A DNA stretch of 64,000 nt from CAVWXT01 sp963759115. Lineage in GTDB: Bacteria > Planctomycetota > Planctomycetia > Pirellulales > Thermoguttaceae. Below are positions 44,806 to 53,773 of this stretch, one piece after another. The stretch's first letter is position 1; each line of letters begins with the position of its first letter. The translations under genes were made by a program, and so were the position numbers. The notes under the pieces were generated by a model. That model was not told the DNA's origin. It searched no databases and was given only the letters and a program-made list of their open reading frames with translations. The stretch covers positions 1,391,482 through 1,455,481 of the forward strand of contig CAVWXT010000001.1 of assembly GCA_963759115.1 (NCBI GenBank), in the 5' to 3' direction.

Positions 44806-45404
44806 TGCACGACTCCTTGTGTCAGATGGCACCGGAATAGTCTAGCTAATCAGAAAAGTCGCTGGAAGCAACAGAGTTTAGTCCGACATCCTAACTTATG
44901 CTAGATCGGCTGGAAAAAACGATAACATAAGTCGTGCCGGCAAAACGGTATGCGAGAAAGAGGGTGCAGAGCGATGCTAGACTACCCGGTTTGCCCGGCT
45001 TGCCAGGTCGCACTTATCAACCGGGGGGAGACCGGTCGTTGTTACTCACAAGTTGGCTCTCGGTTGTTCATCCCGTAGGGACGTTCGACAGTAGCCCAGC
45101 AGTTCACTACTGGGGAAATAGGCAAGACAGATCGTGTTTCAAGTCCCGTAGGGACGACCGAAGACGCGATTCGAGCTTTGTTTTCGCTCGTCCCTCCGGG
45201 ACGACACAGGTATTTTGGTTCTCGGCAACCCAGCGATGAATCGCTGGGCTATTGTCAAATGCCCCTCTGGGGCAGATCGCGATGCTCGGCTCGTGACTTG
45301 TGTGTGGCAACCGGGGGGCGACTGGTCCTCGTGGATCGTAGCAACGTATGTCGGCCAGCCAATCAGGGAATGCCCGAGTCGCGTGTGACCAGCGATAAAC
45401 AGCT
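44806..45404. other. Repeat-rich non-coding region
   Basis: 599 bp with several short palindromes: GTCCCGTAGGGAC (45143-45155 and nearby), CGTCCCTCCGGGACG (45188-45202), CCCAGCGATGAATCGCTGGG (45230-45249). A possible relic of a PIN toxin is next to 45404: ATGAAGCTGTTTATC reads MKLFI, and one base on, HATRAFPDWLADIR recalls the PIN start (DTH-x-x-x-W). No intact gene seen. Confidence 0.5.
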
Positions 45405-45644
45405 TCATTTCGCCGGCGGTCCGAAAGCTTGGCAAAAATTCGGCGGGAGTTCGTCGAAATCTGGCGCGATGCACACCTTTCCTCGCCATTGCCCGCCCTC
45501 GCGCGGACCATCGGCTTGACGGTAGGGCACAAGGCGAGCCACGGGTTTTCCCCCCCGGGCAATAACGACCTCCTCCCCTTTCTCAGCCAAGCCGACCAGT
45601 CGCGCAAGTTCAGCTTGGGCCTCATCAATGGTCGAGGTGAGCAT
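45405..45644 (-). CDS. Phd/YefM-family antitoxin
   Basis: 79 residues: TSTIDEAQAELARLVGLAEKGEEVVIARGGKPVARLVPY is the Phd DNA-binding domain. The acidic C-terminal tail (GKVCIAPDFDELPPNF) is the toxin-binding part. Normally paired with a PIN or Doc toxin immediately downstream; here only a degenerate trace follows (before 45404). Confidence 0.9.
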   Translation of the reverse strand: MLTSTIDEAQAELARLVGLAEKGEEVVIARGGKPVARLVPYRQADGPREGGQWRGKVCIAPDFDELPPNFCQAFGPPAK

Positions 45645-45880
45645 GCTTCACTCCTTCCCAGCACCTATTATAACGCATCCGCCGGGGGGCGGGGAAGCAG
45701 GAGGGCCGTGGATGGGAAATCGTCGAGTTCTCGCTACGATTGGGCCGAGGCTTCCCGGCGATACCGAATCGCCCTCCCCAAAGGACAGGTCTGACGATGG
45801 TTTACTCGCTGGAAGCCCCCTTGTACGATATGATGTTGTCCGAAACGTGACGGTTCCTTTCCGGGTTTCCATTCGAGGAG

Positions 45881-46687
45881 ATGATGCTCATGAGAACGAC
45901 TGCTGACCGAAATCGCACCCTGTTGCACCGCCGCCGCTGGATTGCCGCCCCGGCCCTGATGGGCGCGGCATGCATGGCCACGTTCTTCGCCTGTGCCGCG
46001 CAGGCGGCCGAGTGGAACAGCGGAATCCCCTGGCCGGACCCGCCGGTGGTGGACCCCGGCCCGGTGGGCGGACCGCCCAGCGACGCCATCGTGCTCTTCG
46101 ACGGCAAAGACCTCTCGAAATGGCAAGGCGGCGACAAATGGATCGTCAAGGACGGCTGCGCCACGGCCGCGGTTACCAGCATCCACACCAAGCAGTCCTT
46201 CGGCGACTGCCAACTGCACGTCGAATGGGCCTCGCCGGAGAAGGTCGAAGGCCGCAGCCAGGGTCGCGGCAACAGCGGCGTCTATCTCATGGATCGCTAC
46301 GAAGTCCAAATTCTTGACAGCTACAACAACCACACTTATGCCGACGGCGCGGTGGCGGCAGTCTACAAGCAGCACCCGCCGCTGGCGAACGCCTGCCGCA
46401 AGCCGGGTGAGTGGCAGACCTACGACATCATTTTCGAGGCCCCGCGGTTCAGCCCGCAGGGCGAGCTTGTCCGGCCGGCGTATGTTACCGTGCTTCACAA
46501 CGGCGTGTTGGTGCAGAATCACTTTGAGATCAAGGGCGCCACGAGCTGGGACCAGGAGCCGAAGTACACGGCCCATCCGGCCAAGGCGCCGCTGCAACTG
46601 CAATTCCACAGCAATCCGGTTCGTTTCCGCAACATCTGGATTCGGGAGCAGCCGCCCGCGGATGCCCCGCCGCCCAGCAAGAAATAG
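45881..46687 (+). CDS. Secreted DUF1080 (3-keto-disaccharide hydrolase) domain protein
   Basis: 268 residues (ATG 45881; 45890 is an alternative with GAGGAG upstream). Signal peptide about residues 18-42 (WIAAPALMGAACMATFFACA). DUF1080 domain: AIVLFDGKDLSKWQGGDKWIV, GNSGVYLMDRYEVQILDSYNN, and the terminal PLQLQFHSNPVRFRNIWIRE. The family is a concanavalin-like sandwich, recently linked to hydrolysis of 3-keto sugars, and is strongly expanded in planctomycetes. It acts outside the cytoplasm. Confidence 0.92.
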   Translation: MMLMRTTADRNRTLLHRRRWIAAPALMGAACMATFFACAAQAAEWNSGIPWPDPPVVDPGPVGGPPSDAIVLFDGKDLSKWQGGDKWIVKDGCATAAVTSIHTKQSFGDCQLHVEWASPEKVEGRSQGRGNSGVYLMDRYEVQILDSYNNHTYADGAVAAVYKQHPPLANACRKPGEWQTYDIIFEAPRFSPQGELVRPAYVTVLHNGVLVQNHFEIKGATSWDQEPKYTAHPAKAPLQLQFHSNPVRFRNIWIREQPPADAPPPSKK

Positions 46688-46768
<81 letters not shown>

Positions 46769-46777
46769 ATTGATGCC

Positions 46778-48715
46778 ATGACTCGTTCCCGGCTGGTATT
46801 GCTGGTGCAGTTGCCGATTCCACCGGCAGGGCCGGGGCCAGTCGAGGGGAACGTACCCCTGGCGGCGGCGTATCTGAAGCTCTATGCCCGTCGTCAGGGC
46901 CTGGAAAGCTCGTACGACATCGAACTGCTGCCGCCCCAGCTTTGCAACGTCCTCGGAGATCAAGGGCTGATCGGCGAGATCCTGGCGCGACGGCCGTGGA
47001 TGGTGGGCTTCACCTGCTATCTGTGGAACATCGAGCGCACGTTGTGGATCGCCCAGCGATTGAAAGAGCGCCTGCCGGAGTTGAAGGTGCTGCTGGGCGG
47101 GCCGGAAATCACGGCCGATAATACGTGGGTGCTCGGGGGCGGTGCAGGAAAGGGGACAGATCCATTTTTCGGTTCCGCCCCTCCCGAAAGAAACGACCTG
47201 CCGGCCGAAAAATGGACCAGTCCCCCGCCCGTCGTGGACTACGCCGTGCTGGGCGAAGGAGAAGCAACGTTCGCCGAATTGCTCTCGATCCTTTCGGAGC
47301 AGCAGGCGATTTCAACGCCGATCGCCGGATTGTGGCGGTCGGCCCAGCCGTCGCCGCCCCCGCCACGTGCCTTCCTGCCCGACCTCGACGTGGTTTCCTC
47401 CCCGCACGCGGAGGGTATTCTGGACCTCGGCGACGGGCAGCGGATGCTCTTGGAGACCGTCCGCGGCTGCCGCTTTCGCTGCAAGTATTGCTACTACCCG
47501 AAAAGCTGCAACGTCCCTCGGTTCCTCTCGGCCGGGCAGATGACGGCCAACCTGAACTATGCCATCGAGCATGGGGCGAAGGAAGTGGTGCTGCTGGACC
47601 CGACGCTCAACGGGCGGGCTGATTTCGCCGAGTTCCTGCGCCTGCTGGCCCGCCAAAACGCCCAGCGGCAATTGGCGTTTTCCGGCGAGTTGCGGGCGGA
47701 AGGAATCGACCGCGACACGGCCCGGCTGCTCCGCCAGGCCAACTTCCACGAGGTAGAGATCGGTCTACAATCGGTCGAGCCGCGGGCATGGGAGTTGATG
47801 GGGCGGCCCACGAACCTGGCGGCCTTCGAGCGGGGCGTGAAACTGCTGTTGGCCGAGGGGATCAGGGTGCAGGTCGATTTGATCCTCGGCCTGCCTGGCG
47901 ATACGGTCGATTCCGTCCGCCGCGGCATCGACTTCCTCGCCCGCACGCAGGCCTACTCCGAGGTACAGGTGTTCAACCTGTCGATCCTACCGGGCACGGC
48001 GTTTCGGCAGGAGGCTGAGCAATTGGGGTTGACGTTTCAGCCGTGGCCGCCCTACTACGTGCTCAAGACGCCCACGCTGGACGTGGAGCAAATGTACCAA
48101 CTCATGGAGGAGGCGGAGTCGGCCTTTGGCATCGAGTTCGACCCGCTGCCCCCGCCGCGGCTCGACATATGTAGAAGCGGCATCTTGCCGCTTCCGGACT
48201 TGCGTACTGGCGGCATCGTGCCGCTTCAGCCTCTCCCCGGCCAGCTTATCAATCTGGACAGCCGGAACACCAAAGACCTCGCTGCCAGCGGCGTTCAATC
48301 CGAGCATCCCGCGCTCTGCTTCACTCTGTGGCTTCGTTCGACCAACTTCCACCAACGGCGACATCAAGCGGCCGCACTCATCAGTCGGCTGTTGACCGAC
48401 AACCCCTACACGACGCTCTCGGTGATTCTCGAACCGACCGGAAGCCCCGAGCATCTGACGGCCGATAGGTTGGAGTCGCTGCTGGCCGCCTGCTATCAGA
48501 CAACAACCTATCTCGATCGCTACTACAGCTTGCACCCCGGCCGGCTCTTGGGCTCGAAACGGCTGGCCGTGTTGCTGCCGCTGGAAATGCGTGACAAGCT
48601 GGGAGACTCATGGCGTCAGCAAGTCGCCGACTACGCGACGTTGCTCTGGCAGGGCGATCAGCCGTTGACCGCGCCGCTGGAAGAATACGAGTTCGCCGTT
48701 TCGTTGACGACGTAA
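46778..48715 (+). CDS. B12-binding-type radical SAM protein with two palindromic inserts
   Basis: About 645 residues from the ATG at 46778. The N-terminal cobalamin-binding-like domain (LVQLPIPPAGPGPVEGNVPL, VLLGGPEIT) is followed by the radical SAM 4Fe-4S motif CRFRCKYCYYP (Cx3Cx2C) and a barrel with EIGLQSVEPRAWELMGRPTN and DLILGLPGDTVDSVRRGIDF. It probably performs a SAM-radical methylation or rearrangement, substrate unknown (DUF4080-like C-terminus). Two loops are repeat-coded and in frame: 47149-47226 (GKGTDPFFGSAPP..) between the B12 and SAM domains, and 48171-48229 (CRSGILPLPDLRTGGIVPLQ) in the C-terminal part. Confidence 0.88.
   Translation: MTRSRLVLLVQLPIPPAGPGPVEGNVPLAAAYLKLYARRQGLESSYDIELLPPQLCNVLGDQGLIGEILARRPWMVGFTCYLWNIERTLWIAQRLKERLPELKVLLGGPEITADNTWVLGGGAGKGTDPFFGSAPPERNDLPAEKWTSPPPVVDYAVLGEGEATFAELLSILSEQQAISTPIAGLWRSAQPSPPPPRAFLPDLDVVSSPHAEGILDLGDGQRMLLETVRGCRFRCKYCYYPKSCNVPRFLSAGQMTANLNYAIEHGAKEVVLLDPTLNGRADFAEFLRLLARQNAQRQLAFSGELRAEGIDRDTARLLRQANFHEVEIGLQSVEPRAWELMGRPTNLAAFERGVKLLLAEGIRVQVDLILGLPGDTVDSVRRGIDFLARTQAYSEVQVFNLSILPGTAFRQEAEQLGLTFQPWPPYYVLKTPTLDVEQMYQLMEEAESAFGIEFDPLPPPRLDICRSGILPLPDLRTGGIVPLQPLPGQLINLDSRNTKDLAASGVQSEHPALCFTLWLRSTNFHQRRHQAAALISRLLTDNPYTTLSVILEPTGSPEHLTADRLESLLAACYQTTTYLDRYYSLHPGRLLGSKRLAVLLPLEMRDKLGDSWRQQVADYATLLWQGDQPLTAPLEEYEFAVSLTT
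47149..47226. repeat. GGGGACAG..TCC-family palindrome inside the radical SAM gene
   Basis: Imperfect arms: GGGGACAGATCCATTTTTCG from about 47152 pairs with CCGAAAAATGGACCAGTCCC (47205-47224). Translated in frame. Confidence 0.85.
48171..48229. repeat. GAAGCGGCATCTTGCCGCTT-family hairpins inside the radical SAM gene
   Basis: Hairpin 48171-48194 (GTAGAAGCGGCATCTTGCCG..) and a second GGCGGCATCGTGCCGCTTCA (48209-48228). Read in frame as part of the radical SAM C-terminal region. Confidence 0.8.
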
Positions 48716-49299
48716 AGACGCGGAACGGGCACGTGCGGCGCGGCGCAAGTGGGTCTCTTCGCCGCGATCGGCGGCGTGCGGCAGCGGGCCACGTCGCAAG
48801 ACATGTCCAACTCGTGGCCCAGCTTGTTCGATGCGTACTCGAAGCCGCACTTCTTATAGACGTGCCGCGCCCGTGCGTTCGTCGCATCGACGGGCAGCCA
48901 AATCCGCCGGTAATCGAGCTCGTATGCCAGGTCGATGCAGGTTCGCACCAACTCCGTGCCGATGCCGACGTTCTGAAACCCCGGACAAACGACCACGAGC
49001 ATTTCGCATTTCTGCCGGTTGATGGGGAACAGGGCCGTGTGGCCCACGATGCCCGCCCGGTCGCGGAGAGCGATCACGTTGATGCCCGTGCCGAGCATCT
49101 CCCGGACCCAATTGACGCAGACCGCGTCCTTGATGGGGGGCAGGCCCTGGAAGGAGTTCCGCGGCTGAAACGCGAGATACATGTCGATCAGCCGCTGGCC
49201 GGCAGTGGCCGGCAAGACCCGCAGTTCGACGGACCAGCCGGTCTTGGTGACGGTCGTGCGGGGCAGGCAACGGAGGTCGGCAAGGGCTGGTAGTTCCAT
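48658..49299 (-). CDS. GNAT family N-acetyltransferase
   Basis: 213 residues from the ATG at 49299. GNAT fold: VNWVREMLGTGINVIALRD, EMLVVVCPGFQNVGIGTELVRT (acetyl-CoA binding motif A, Q-x-x-G-x-G/A), then DATNARARHVYKKCGF (the usual end helix). Acyl acceptor unknown. A C-terminal tail of about 40 residues overlaps the 3' end of the radical SAM gene antisense (48658-48715). Confidence 0.88.
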   Translation of the reverse strand: MELPALADLRCLPRTTVTKTGWSVELRVLPATAGQRLIDMYLAFQPRNSFQGLPPIKDAVCVNWVREMLGTGINVIALRDRAGIVGHTALFPINRQKCEMLVVVCPGFQNVGIGTELVRTCIDLAYELDYRRIWLPVDATNARARHVYKKCGFEYASNKLGHELDMSCDVARCRTPPIAAKRPTCAAPHVPVPRLYVVNETANSYSSSGAVNG

Positions 49300-49674
49300 G
49301 AGGCGATTCCCCGAAGGGCATTGATCCGGGCGCCGGCGGAAACAAGAGGGGAACGGGCGCGGCAGAAACCGACCGCAACTCGTTCTGCCACTGGTTCCGC
49401 GTCCGTTCTGCGAATACCCCCCTATCACTTTCGCCCAACGGGCCGCTCGGCTTGACTGATCTTCGCGCCTTCGGGATGACGCCGCAATTTCGCCCTGTCT
49501 GCCGCTCTTCCGATAGGGGATGCAACAGTTTTGCGGCCCTCGGGAGTTCATCGGGCGGCCACGACGCGCAAACCCGGCCAAATCAAAATGTCGCGGCGAC
49601 CCCCTTGTTCGGCATAGACGCGGCGTGCGGCGATCGTGAAGAACGGGCGAGACAACTCGACGTCGTCGCGCAGG
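49300..49674. other. Intergenic region, nothing recognised
   Basis: 375 bp between the GNAT gene and the secreted protein gene. Both genes are on the minus strand, so this holds the GNAT promoter, but no clear boxes, hairpins or coding frames stand out. Confidence 0.5.
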
Positions 49675-50154
49675 TCACGGCTTGAGGGTCTTCTCCAGCA
49701 TCTTGGACTTCTCGACCCACTTGCCGTTGGCCAGCGCCATCAGTTGGGCCTTGACGCGAATCGGCTTCCTCACGTCGGCGTTGTCGGGCAACTGGACGGA
49801 GCAGGTTCCCTCCGGCTTGTCTCCCAAGCCAATCATCTCCCAGACCGCCGCCGCGCCCGAGGGCTCATGGCTGAGTTTTCCGGAGACCACTTTGCAGAGT
49901 TCCGCGCCTTTCGCGGCCGCGTCCTTGATGATGCCTTCCCGGATCTGCTTGATCGAATGCTTGGCGTTGACGCCGACCACCAGAACATAGCCCTCGACCG
50001 GCGTGTCGTTGCCGGCGCTCTTGACGACGACCTCGCAGAAGGCCTTGTCGCCGCGACGAATCTCGGTGATTTGGAACGGCAGGTTGGCTGTCTGCGAGAA
50101 TGCCGGGGCCACGCACAGGGTGGCCAGGGCGATCGTCAAAGCAAGTGTCTTCAT
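49675..50154 (-). CDS. Small secreted protein of unknown function
   Basis: 159 residues from the ATG at 50154, with GGAGGGACGAG upstream. Signal peptide (MKTLALTIALATLCVAPAFSQ). Mature part: FQITEIRRGDKAFCEVVVKS, LVVGVNAKHSIKQIREGIIKD, ELCKVVSGKLSHEPSG. Two cysteines might form a disulfide. No family recognised. Confidence 0.7.
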   Translation of the reverse strand: MKTLALTIALATLCVAPAFSQTANLPFQITEIRRGDKAFCEVVVKSAGNDTPVEGYVLVVGVNAKHSIKQIREGIIKDAAAKGAELCKVVSGKLSHEPSGAAAVWEMIGLGDKPEGTCSVQLPDNADVRKPIRVKAQLMALANGKWVEKSKMLEKTLKP

Positions 50155-50312
50155 CTCGTCCCTCCGATCCTCTTCTCCCGTTCCGCAGCGGTCGCGTTCA
50201 GCCGGTTGTCGGGACGCCCGTTGCGAGCCCCTGTACAAATTGAGAGTAGTTTGAGCATCCAAGAAAGTCTAGCACGCTGGAAAAAGAGCTTCTGGAGTGT
50301 TAATGTTGGCGG

Positions 50313-50678
50313 ATGCGAGACCTCGACGGCCTTTTTTCGGCATTGGCGCGGAGCAAGTTCCGCAGCCGCTTCCACCTGGGACCGAAGGAGCGGGCGTATC
50401 TGGCCGAAAAGACCCTGCCGACGATTTTGGAGCACGGCCGGGACCTTGTCCAAAAGCGGCTGGCGCCGGCTGCGCCGCGAAACGATGGCCGTCAGACGCC
50501 GATGCGCGGCCACCCGATTTTCATCGCGCAGCACGCCACGGCCACGTGCTGCCGCAGTTGCCTGGAGAAATGGCACCACATTCCGCGCGGCCATTCCCTC
50601 ACGCCCGAACAGATCGAGTATGTCCTGAGCGTGCTGGCGCGGTGGTTATCCGCCGATGCCGGCGACATTGGCACATAG
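50313..50678 (+). CDS. DUF4186 domain protein
   Basis: 121 residues: FHLGPKERAYLAEKTLPTIL, PRNDGRQTPMRGHPIFIAQH, ATATCCRSCLEKWHHIPRGH. The conserved GHPxFxAQHATATCCRxCLEKWH core has Cys-Cys-x-x-Cys and His residues that could bind metal. Family function unknown. The first ATG is well placed, although GC content is lower upstream. Confidence 0.9.
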   Translation: MRDLDGLFSALARSKFRSRFHLGPKERAYLAEKTLPTILEHGRDLVQKRLAPAAPRNDGRQTPMRGHPIFIAQHATATCCRSCLEKWHHIPRGHSLTPEQIEYVLSVLARWLSADAGDIGT

Positions 50679-50728
50679 CTATAACATCTTGTGTAAACAT
50701 GTTTTACGACGCAATCTTCAGAATAGTA

Positions 50729-50757
50729 TTGACGGCGGAACGCAAAGCCGATATACT
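50729..50757 (+). promoter_or_regulatory. Sigma-70 promoter of the gntR-ABC operon
   Basis: TTGACG (50729-50734), 17-bp spacer, TATACT (50752-50757). Close to consensus and 42 bp before the regulator's ATG. Confidence 0.8.
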
Positions 50758-50762
50758 TCATT

Positions 50763-50786
50763 AGTGCATTACATAGCTAATGCACT
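50763..50786. promoter_or_regulatory. Operator palindrome for the GntR regulator
   Basis: AGTGCATTA (50763-50771) and TAATGCACT (50778-50786) form a perfect 9-bp inverted repeat with 6-bp centre, starting 6 bp after the -10 box. Placement over the transcription start predicts autorepression by the YtrA-type GntR protein. Confidence 0.8.
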
Positions 50787-51153
50787 CAGGAAGACGCCAT
50801 GCAAATCGACCCTGCCAGCCATGTGCCGATCTATCTGCAAATCGCCGAGGGCGTCCGCGCCGCCGTGGCCGCCGGCGTCTACCGGGCCGACAACGCGCTG
50901 CCCTCGCTGCGGACGATGGCCACGACCATCCACGTCAATCCGAACACCGTCCAACGCGCCTACGACGAACTGGAGCGCGAGGGCCTGATCTATTCGCAAC
51001 GCGGCAAGGGCCTGTTCGTGTCCAAGCAGGCCGCCGCCTTCGCCCAATCGCTCACCGGCGATGGCGTCCGCCGGGCGTTTGACGAAGCCATTCGCGCCGC
51101 TCAGACGGCCGGCATGAGCGCGGCACAAATCGAACAAATCGGCTCTTCCGGTT

Positions 51154-52463
51154 TTAGGTGCAGAACGCGAGAAATTCAGCCTTCAGGCCACGGACGATCT
51201 CGCGTAGCTCGGCGATGGTCCGCCCGGCGGCTTCCGACGCCCGGTTCAAGTCCAGGAGCAGCCGGTTCCAGAGCGTGTCGGCTGACTTCACGCCGTAGCA
51301 GCGTTTGGTGATGACGCGGGCCTTGTTGTTGATACCTTCAACCGCCGCGCTGGTGTACCGCCCGTCGAAGTAGTTCAGGATGCCCGTCTTCCAGTTGTCG
51401 TAGGTCGTCCAGAACTTGGCGAAGTCCAGCCCCAGCGCTTCGGTCCGCGCGGAGTTCGGCCAACTGCTGTTCCGCTGTGGCGCGATCCGGCGCGGTGTCG
51501 AAGATCTCCTTGAACCGCACGCGCACGTCATACACGTCCTTCAACACAGGCAACTCGACGAACAGCCGATCCAGCGACTCGCGTTCCTCGGGCTTCAGGT
51601 CCTTCGGGTCGCGGCGGAACTCCCACATCAGCGAGCGGAACCGTTTCTGCTCGGCTTTGGACAACTGGGCCTTGTGCTTCCGCGTGCTTTTTTTTTCGCA
51701 ACTCATCCACCACCTCGTTGAACTGCTTGGCCACGTGGAACCGGTCCACCACCAACCGGCTGTTGCGAAGTTGCTCGTTGCAGACCGGGCCGTAGACCTT
51801 CCCCATGTCCACGCGGTGCGTTTCCACCGCGGTGCGCTGCTCGGGCGTCAATTTCCCCAGGCATTCGAGGGCCGCTGCCGTGTCGCGCCCGCGGGCCACC
51901 GCCAGCACCTTCGGCGACTCCGGGTCGGTCAAGTCCGTCATCACCGTCACGTACAACTTGTGCCGCTTCTTGAGGCTGATTTCGTCCATGCCCACGTGCT
52001 TGATGACCCGTGCCGGGTCGATCCGCTTGTCGTCCTTCAACTGGTTCTCGACGATCAGTTCCACGGTCTCCGCCGAGATGCCCAGCCGCGCGGCCACCTC
52101 TTCTTCGTTGCTGCCGATGAGCATCCGCAGCACGTATTCCTCGAAGCGGTACGTGTACAGCACCTTCTTCCGCTTGAAGGGGGCGAAATGCTCCTGGCGA
52201 TGCCCACAGCGCGAGCAACGATGGAAGCAAGGCTGGAAGATCAGGAAGCTCGGCTGACCCCACAGGTCCAGGTCGCGGACCACATAGACGGTGTTCTTGT
52301 ACTCGTAGGTGGACGGCTCTTCGTGGCCGCACTGCTCACAACGGCAAGAGTCGGGCAGGGGGAACTTGACCTCGAAGCCGTGCCCGTCGCGCGAGCGCTC
52401 GTATCCCAACAGTTCCACACCCGGCGGCAAATCCAACTTCACTTTGACCTCGACCTGAGCCAT
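51154..52463 (-). CDS. ISL3 family transposase (two frameshifts)
   Basis: About 430 residues from the ATG at 52463. Order: N-terminal zinc ribbons (CRCEQCGHEEP; CFHRCSRCGHRQEHF), HTH (NEEEVAARLGISAETVELIV), first catalytic Asp in VGMDEISLKKRHKLYVTVMTD, then VDRFHVAKQFNEVVDELR. The frame slips by one base at the A-rich run near 51695 and again near 51440. The C-terminal part (FAKFWTTYDNWKTGILNYFD, TSAAVEGINNKARVITKRCYG) carries the catalytic Glu. Undoing two single-base insertions restores the protein; they may be assembly errors or real inactivation. The stop lies within the left terminal repeat. Confidence 0.9.
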
Positions 52464-52720
52464 CCGTGGCCTCCTTGGTTGGCGGTGTCTTCTGCGACGG
52501 GGCGAAGGCAACAACCGCGTTGGTCCGACCGCCGCCGCTTGAGCAAGGTAACGCCGCGGGCGACCTCGGGCCAACAGCAACCTTCCCAACTCGCGAAATC
52601 GGCGCCCGCAGGGAGGAGGCGGCGGAACATGTTCCCGGACAAGCACTTACGCTCGCAATCCCTGTTGCACTATATTCTTGTGGGGGGGGCTAATATGGCG
52701 AGAATTACGTGCCTGGGGCG

Positions 52721-52748
52721 TTCAAGCAACCGTCGCGCGTAGTATAAC
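52721..52748 (+). promoter_or_regulatory. Possible outward-facing promoter in the IS right end
   Basis: TTCAAG (52721-52726), 16-bp spacer, TATAAC (52743-52748), directed toward the ABC transporter genes that the IS has cut off from their own promoter. Confidence 0.4.
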
Positions 52749-52861
52749 GGCCGCTATTGTTGAGCCTCGGGTTTGTGCGGCGTTCGCACCCAGAACCGGA
52801 AGAGCCAACAAATCTTCACGGCAGCCCGAGAACGCGTGGTCCAAGACGGGAGTAAACGCTG

Positions 52862-53773
52862 ATGATCGCTTCGACCCAAGACGGTCCGGCCGTCGAACTC
52901 GTCGATTTGACGAAACGATTCGGCCGCACCCTGGCCGTCGATAATCTCTCCCTGGAGATTCCCCGGGGCAGCACGTTCGGCCTGTTGGGCCCCAACGGCG
53001 CCGGCAAGAGCACGACGATCAAGTTGCTGATGGGAATGCTGGCCCCGACGGCGGGACAGGCCCGACTGCTGGGAATCGACGTCGCCGCCGATCCCACGGA
53101 AATCAAGCAGCGGGTAGGGTACGTCCCCGAGATGCACTACATCTACCGCTGGATGCGCGTCGGCGAAGTCATCGGTTTCTGCAAGTCGTGTTTCCGTTCG
53201 TGGAACGACGATACCTGCCGGGAGATGCTCGACTTGTTCGACCTCGACCTGGAAAAGAAGGTGAAGCATCTCTCGAAGGGTATGCAGACGAAATTGGCGC
53301 TGCTGTTGGCCGTTTCGCACGATTCCGAACTGCTGTTGCTCGACGAGCCGCTTTCCGGTCTGGACCCGATCGCCCGCGAGGAGTTTTTGGACGGCGTGCT
53401 GCGCACGATCTGCGACCGGGGACAGACGGTGCTCATTTCCACCCACATGCTCGACGACGTGCGGCGGCTGGCCGACACGGTGGGGATTCTCAATGAGGGC
53501 CGGCTCTTGCTGCACGGCAATCTCGACGCGCTCTTGACCTCGACGAAGCGGATTTGCGCCACGCTCCGCGACGGCGTTCAGCCGCAAGAAGCGCTCGACG
53601 GCGTCGTTTGGCAGCGCGTGCAAGGCCGCGAGTGGCTGATCACCGTGCGCGATTTCTCGCCGGAAAAGGCCCAGCAGGTCCGGGCCATCGACGGCGTGGA
53701 ACACGTCGGCGTGGTCGACCTGGGCCTGGAAGAACTGTTCAAAGACTTCGTCAAAGGACAAAGGGTGGCATGA
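52862..53773 (+). CDS. ABC transporter ATP-binding protein (YtrB-like)
   Basis: 303 residues. Walker A LGPNGAGKSTTIKLL, Q-loop region VGYVPEMHY, signature LSKGMQTKLALLLAV, Walker B LLLLDEPLSGLD, switch His in ISTHMLDDV. The C-terminal extension is typical of subfamily members working with ABC-2 permeases. Its start overlaps the stop of the original gntR gene. Together with the following permease it forms an export-type ABC system, often induced by cell-wall antibiotics in YtrA-regulated operons; the cargo here is unknown. Confidence 0.93.
   Translation: MIASTQDGPAVELVDLTKRFGRTLAVDNLSLEIPRGSTFGLLGPNGAGKSTTIKLLMGMLAPTAGQARLLGIDVAADPTEIKQRVGYVPEMHYIYRWMRVGEVIGFCKSCFRSWNDDTCREMLDLFDLDLEKKVKHLSKGMQTKLALLLAVSHDSELLLLDEPLSGLDPIAREEFLDGVLRTICDRGQTVLISTHMLDDVRRLADTVGILNEGRLLLHGNLDALLTSTKRICATLRDGVQPQEALDGVVWQRVQGREWLITVRDFSPEKAQQVRAIDGVEHVGVVDLGLEELFKDFVKGQRVA

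Larger units (their letters stand above)
51141..52806 (-). mobile_element. ISL3-family insertion sequence, complete with target duplication
   Basis: 1666 bp. Terminal inverted repeats GGCTCTTCCGGTTTTAGGTG (51141-51160) and, reading inward from 52806, GGCTCTTCCGGTTCTGGGTG; both continue with GAACGC after a one-base difference. Target duplication AACAAATC at 51133-51140 and 52807-52814. GGCTCTTC ends and an 8-bp duplication are typical of ISL3. One transposase gene on the minus strand. Confidence 0.95.
50799..52862 (+). pseudogene. GntR (YtrA subfamily) regulator split by an insertion sequence
   Basis: The original gene is 50799-51140 joined to 52815-52862, giving 129 residues. Winged HTH: HVPIYLQIAEGVRAAVAAGVYRADNALPSLRTMA, then VNPNTVQRAYDELEREGLIYSQRGKGLFV, and a short YtrA-type tail (AAQIEQI, continuing FTAARERVVQDGSKR after the element). 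The IS cuts after Ile114, and 51133-51140 is repeated at 52807-52814. The TGA of the restored gene overlaps the ABC gene ATG (52860-52864), so the genes were translationally coupled. Reading into the IS now gives a hybrid of about 170 residues with the DNA-binding domain intact. Confidence 0.9.

Noticed and set aside
43339..44904. 521-codon open frame on the plus strand
   Set aside because: Antisense to the secreted protein gene 42732-44805, which has a signal peptide and RBS.
51690..51705. Programmed frameshift in the transposase at the A-run
   Set aside because: A second slip without a slippery site is also needed near 51440, and many other genes here carry indels, so error or decay is the simpler reading.
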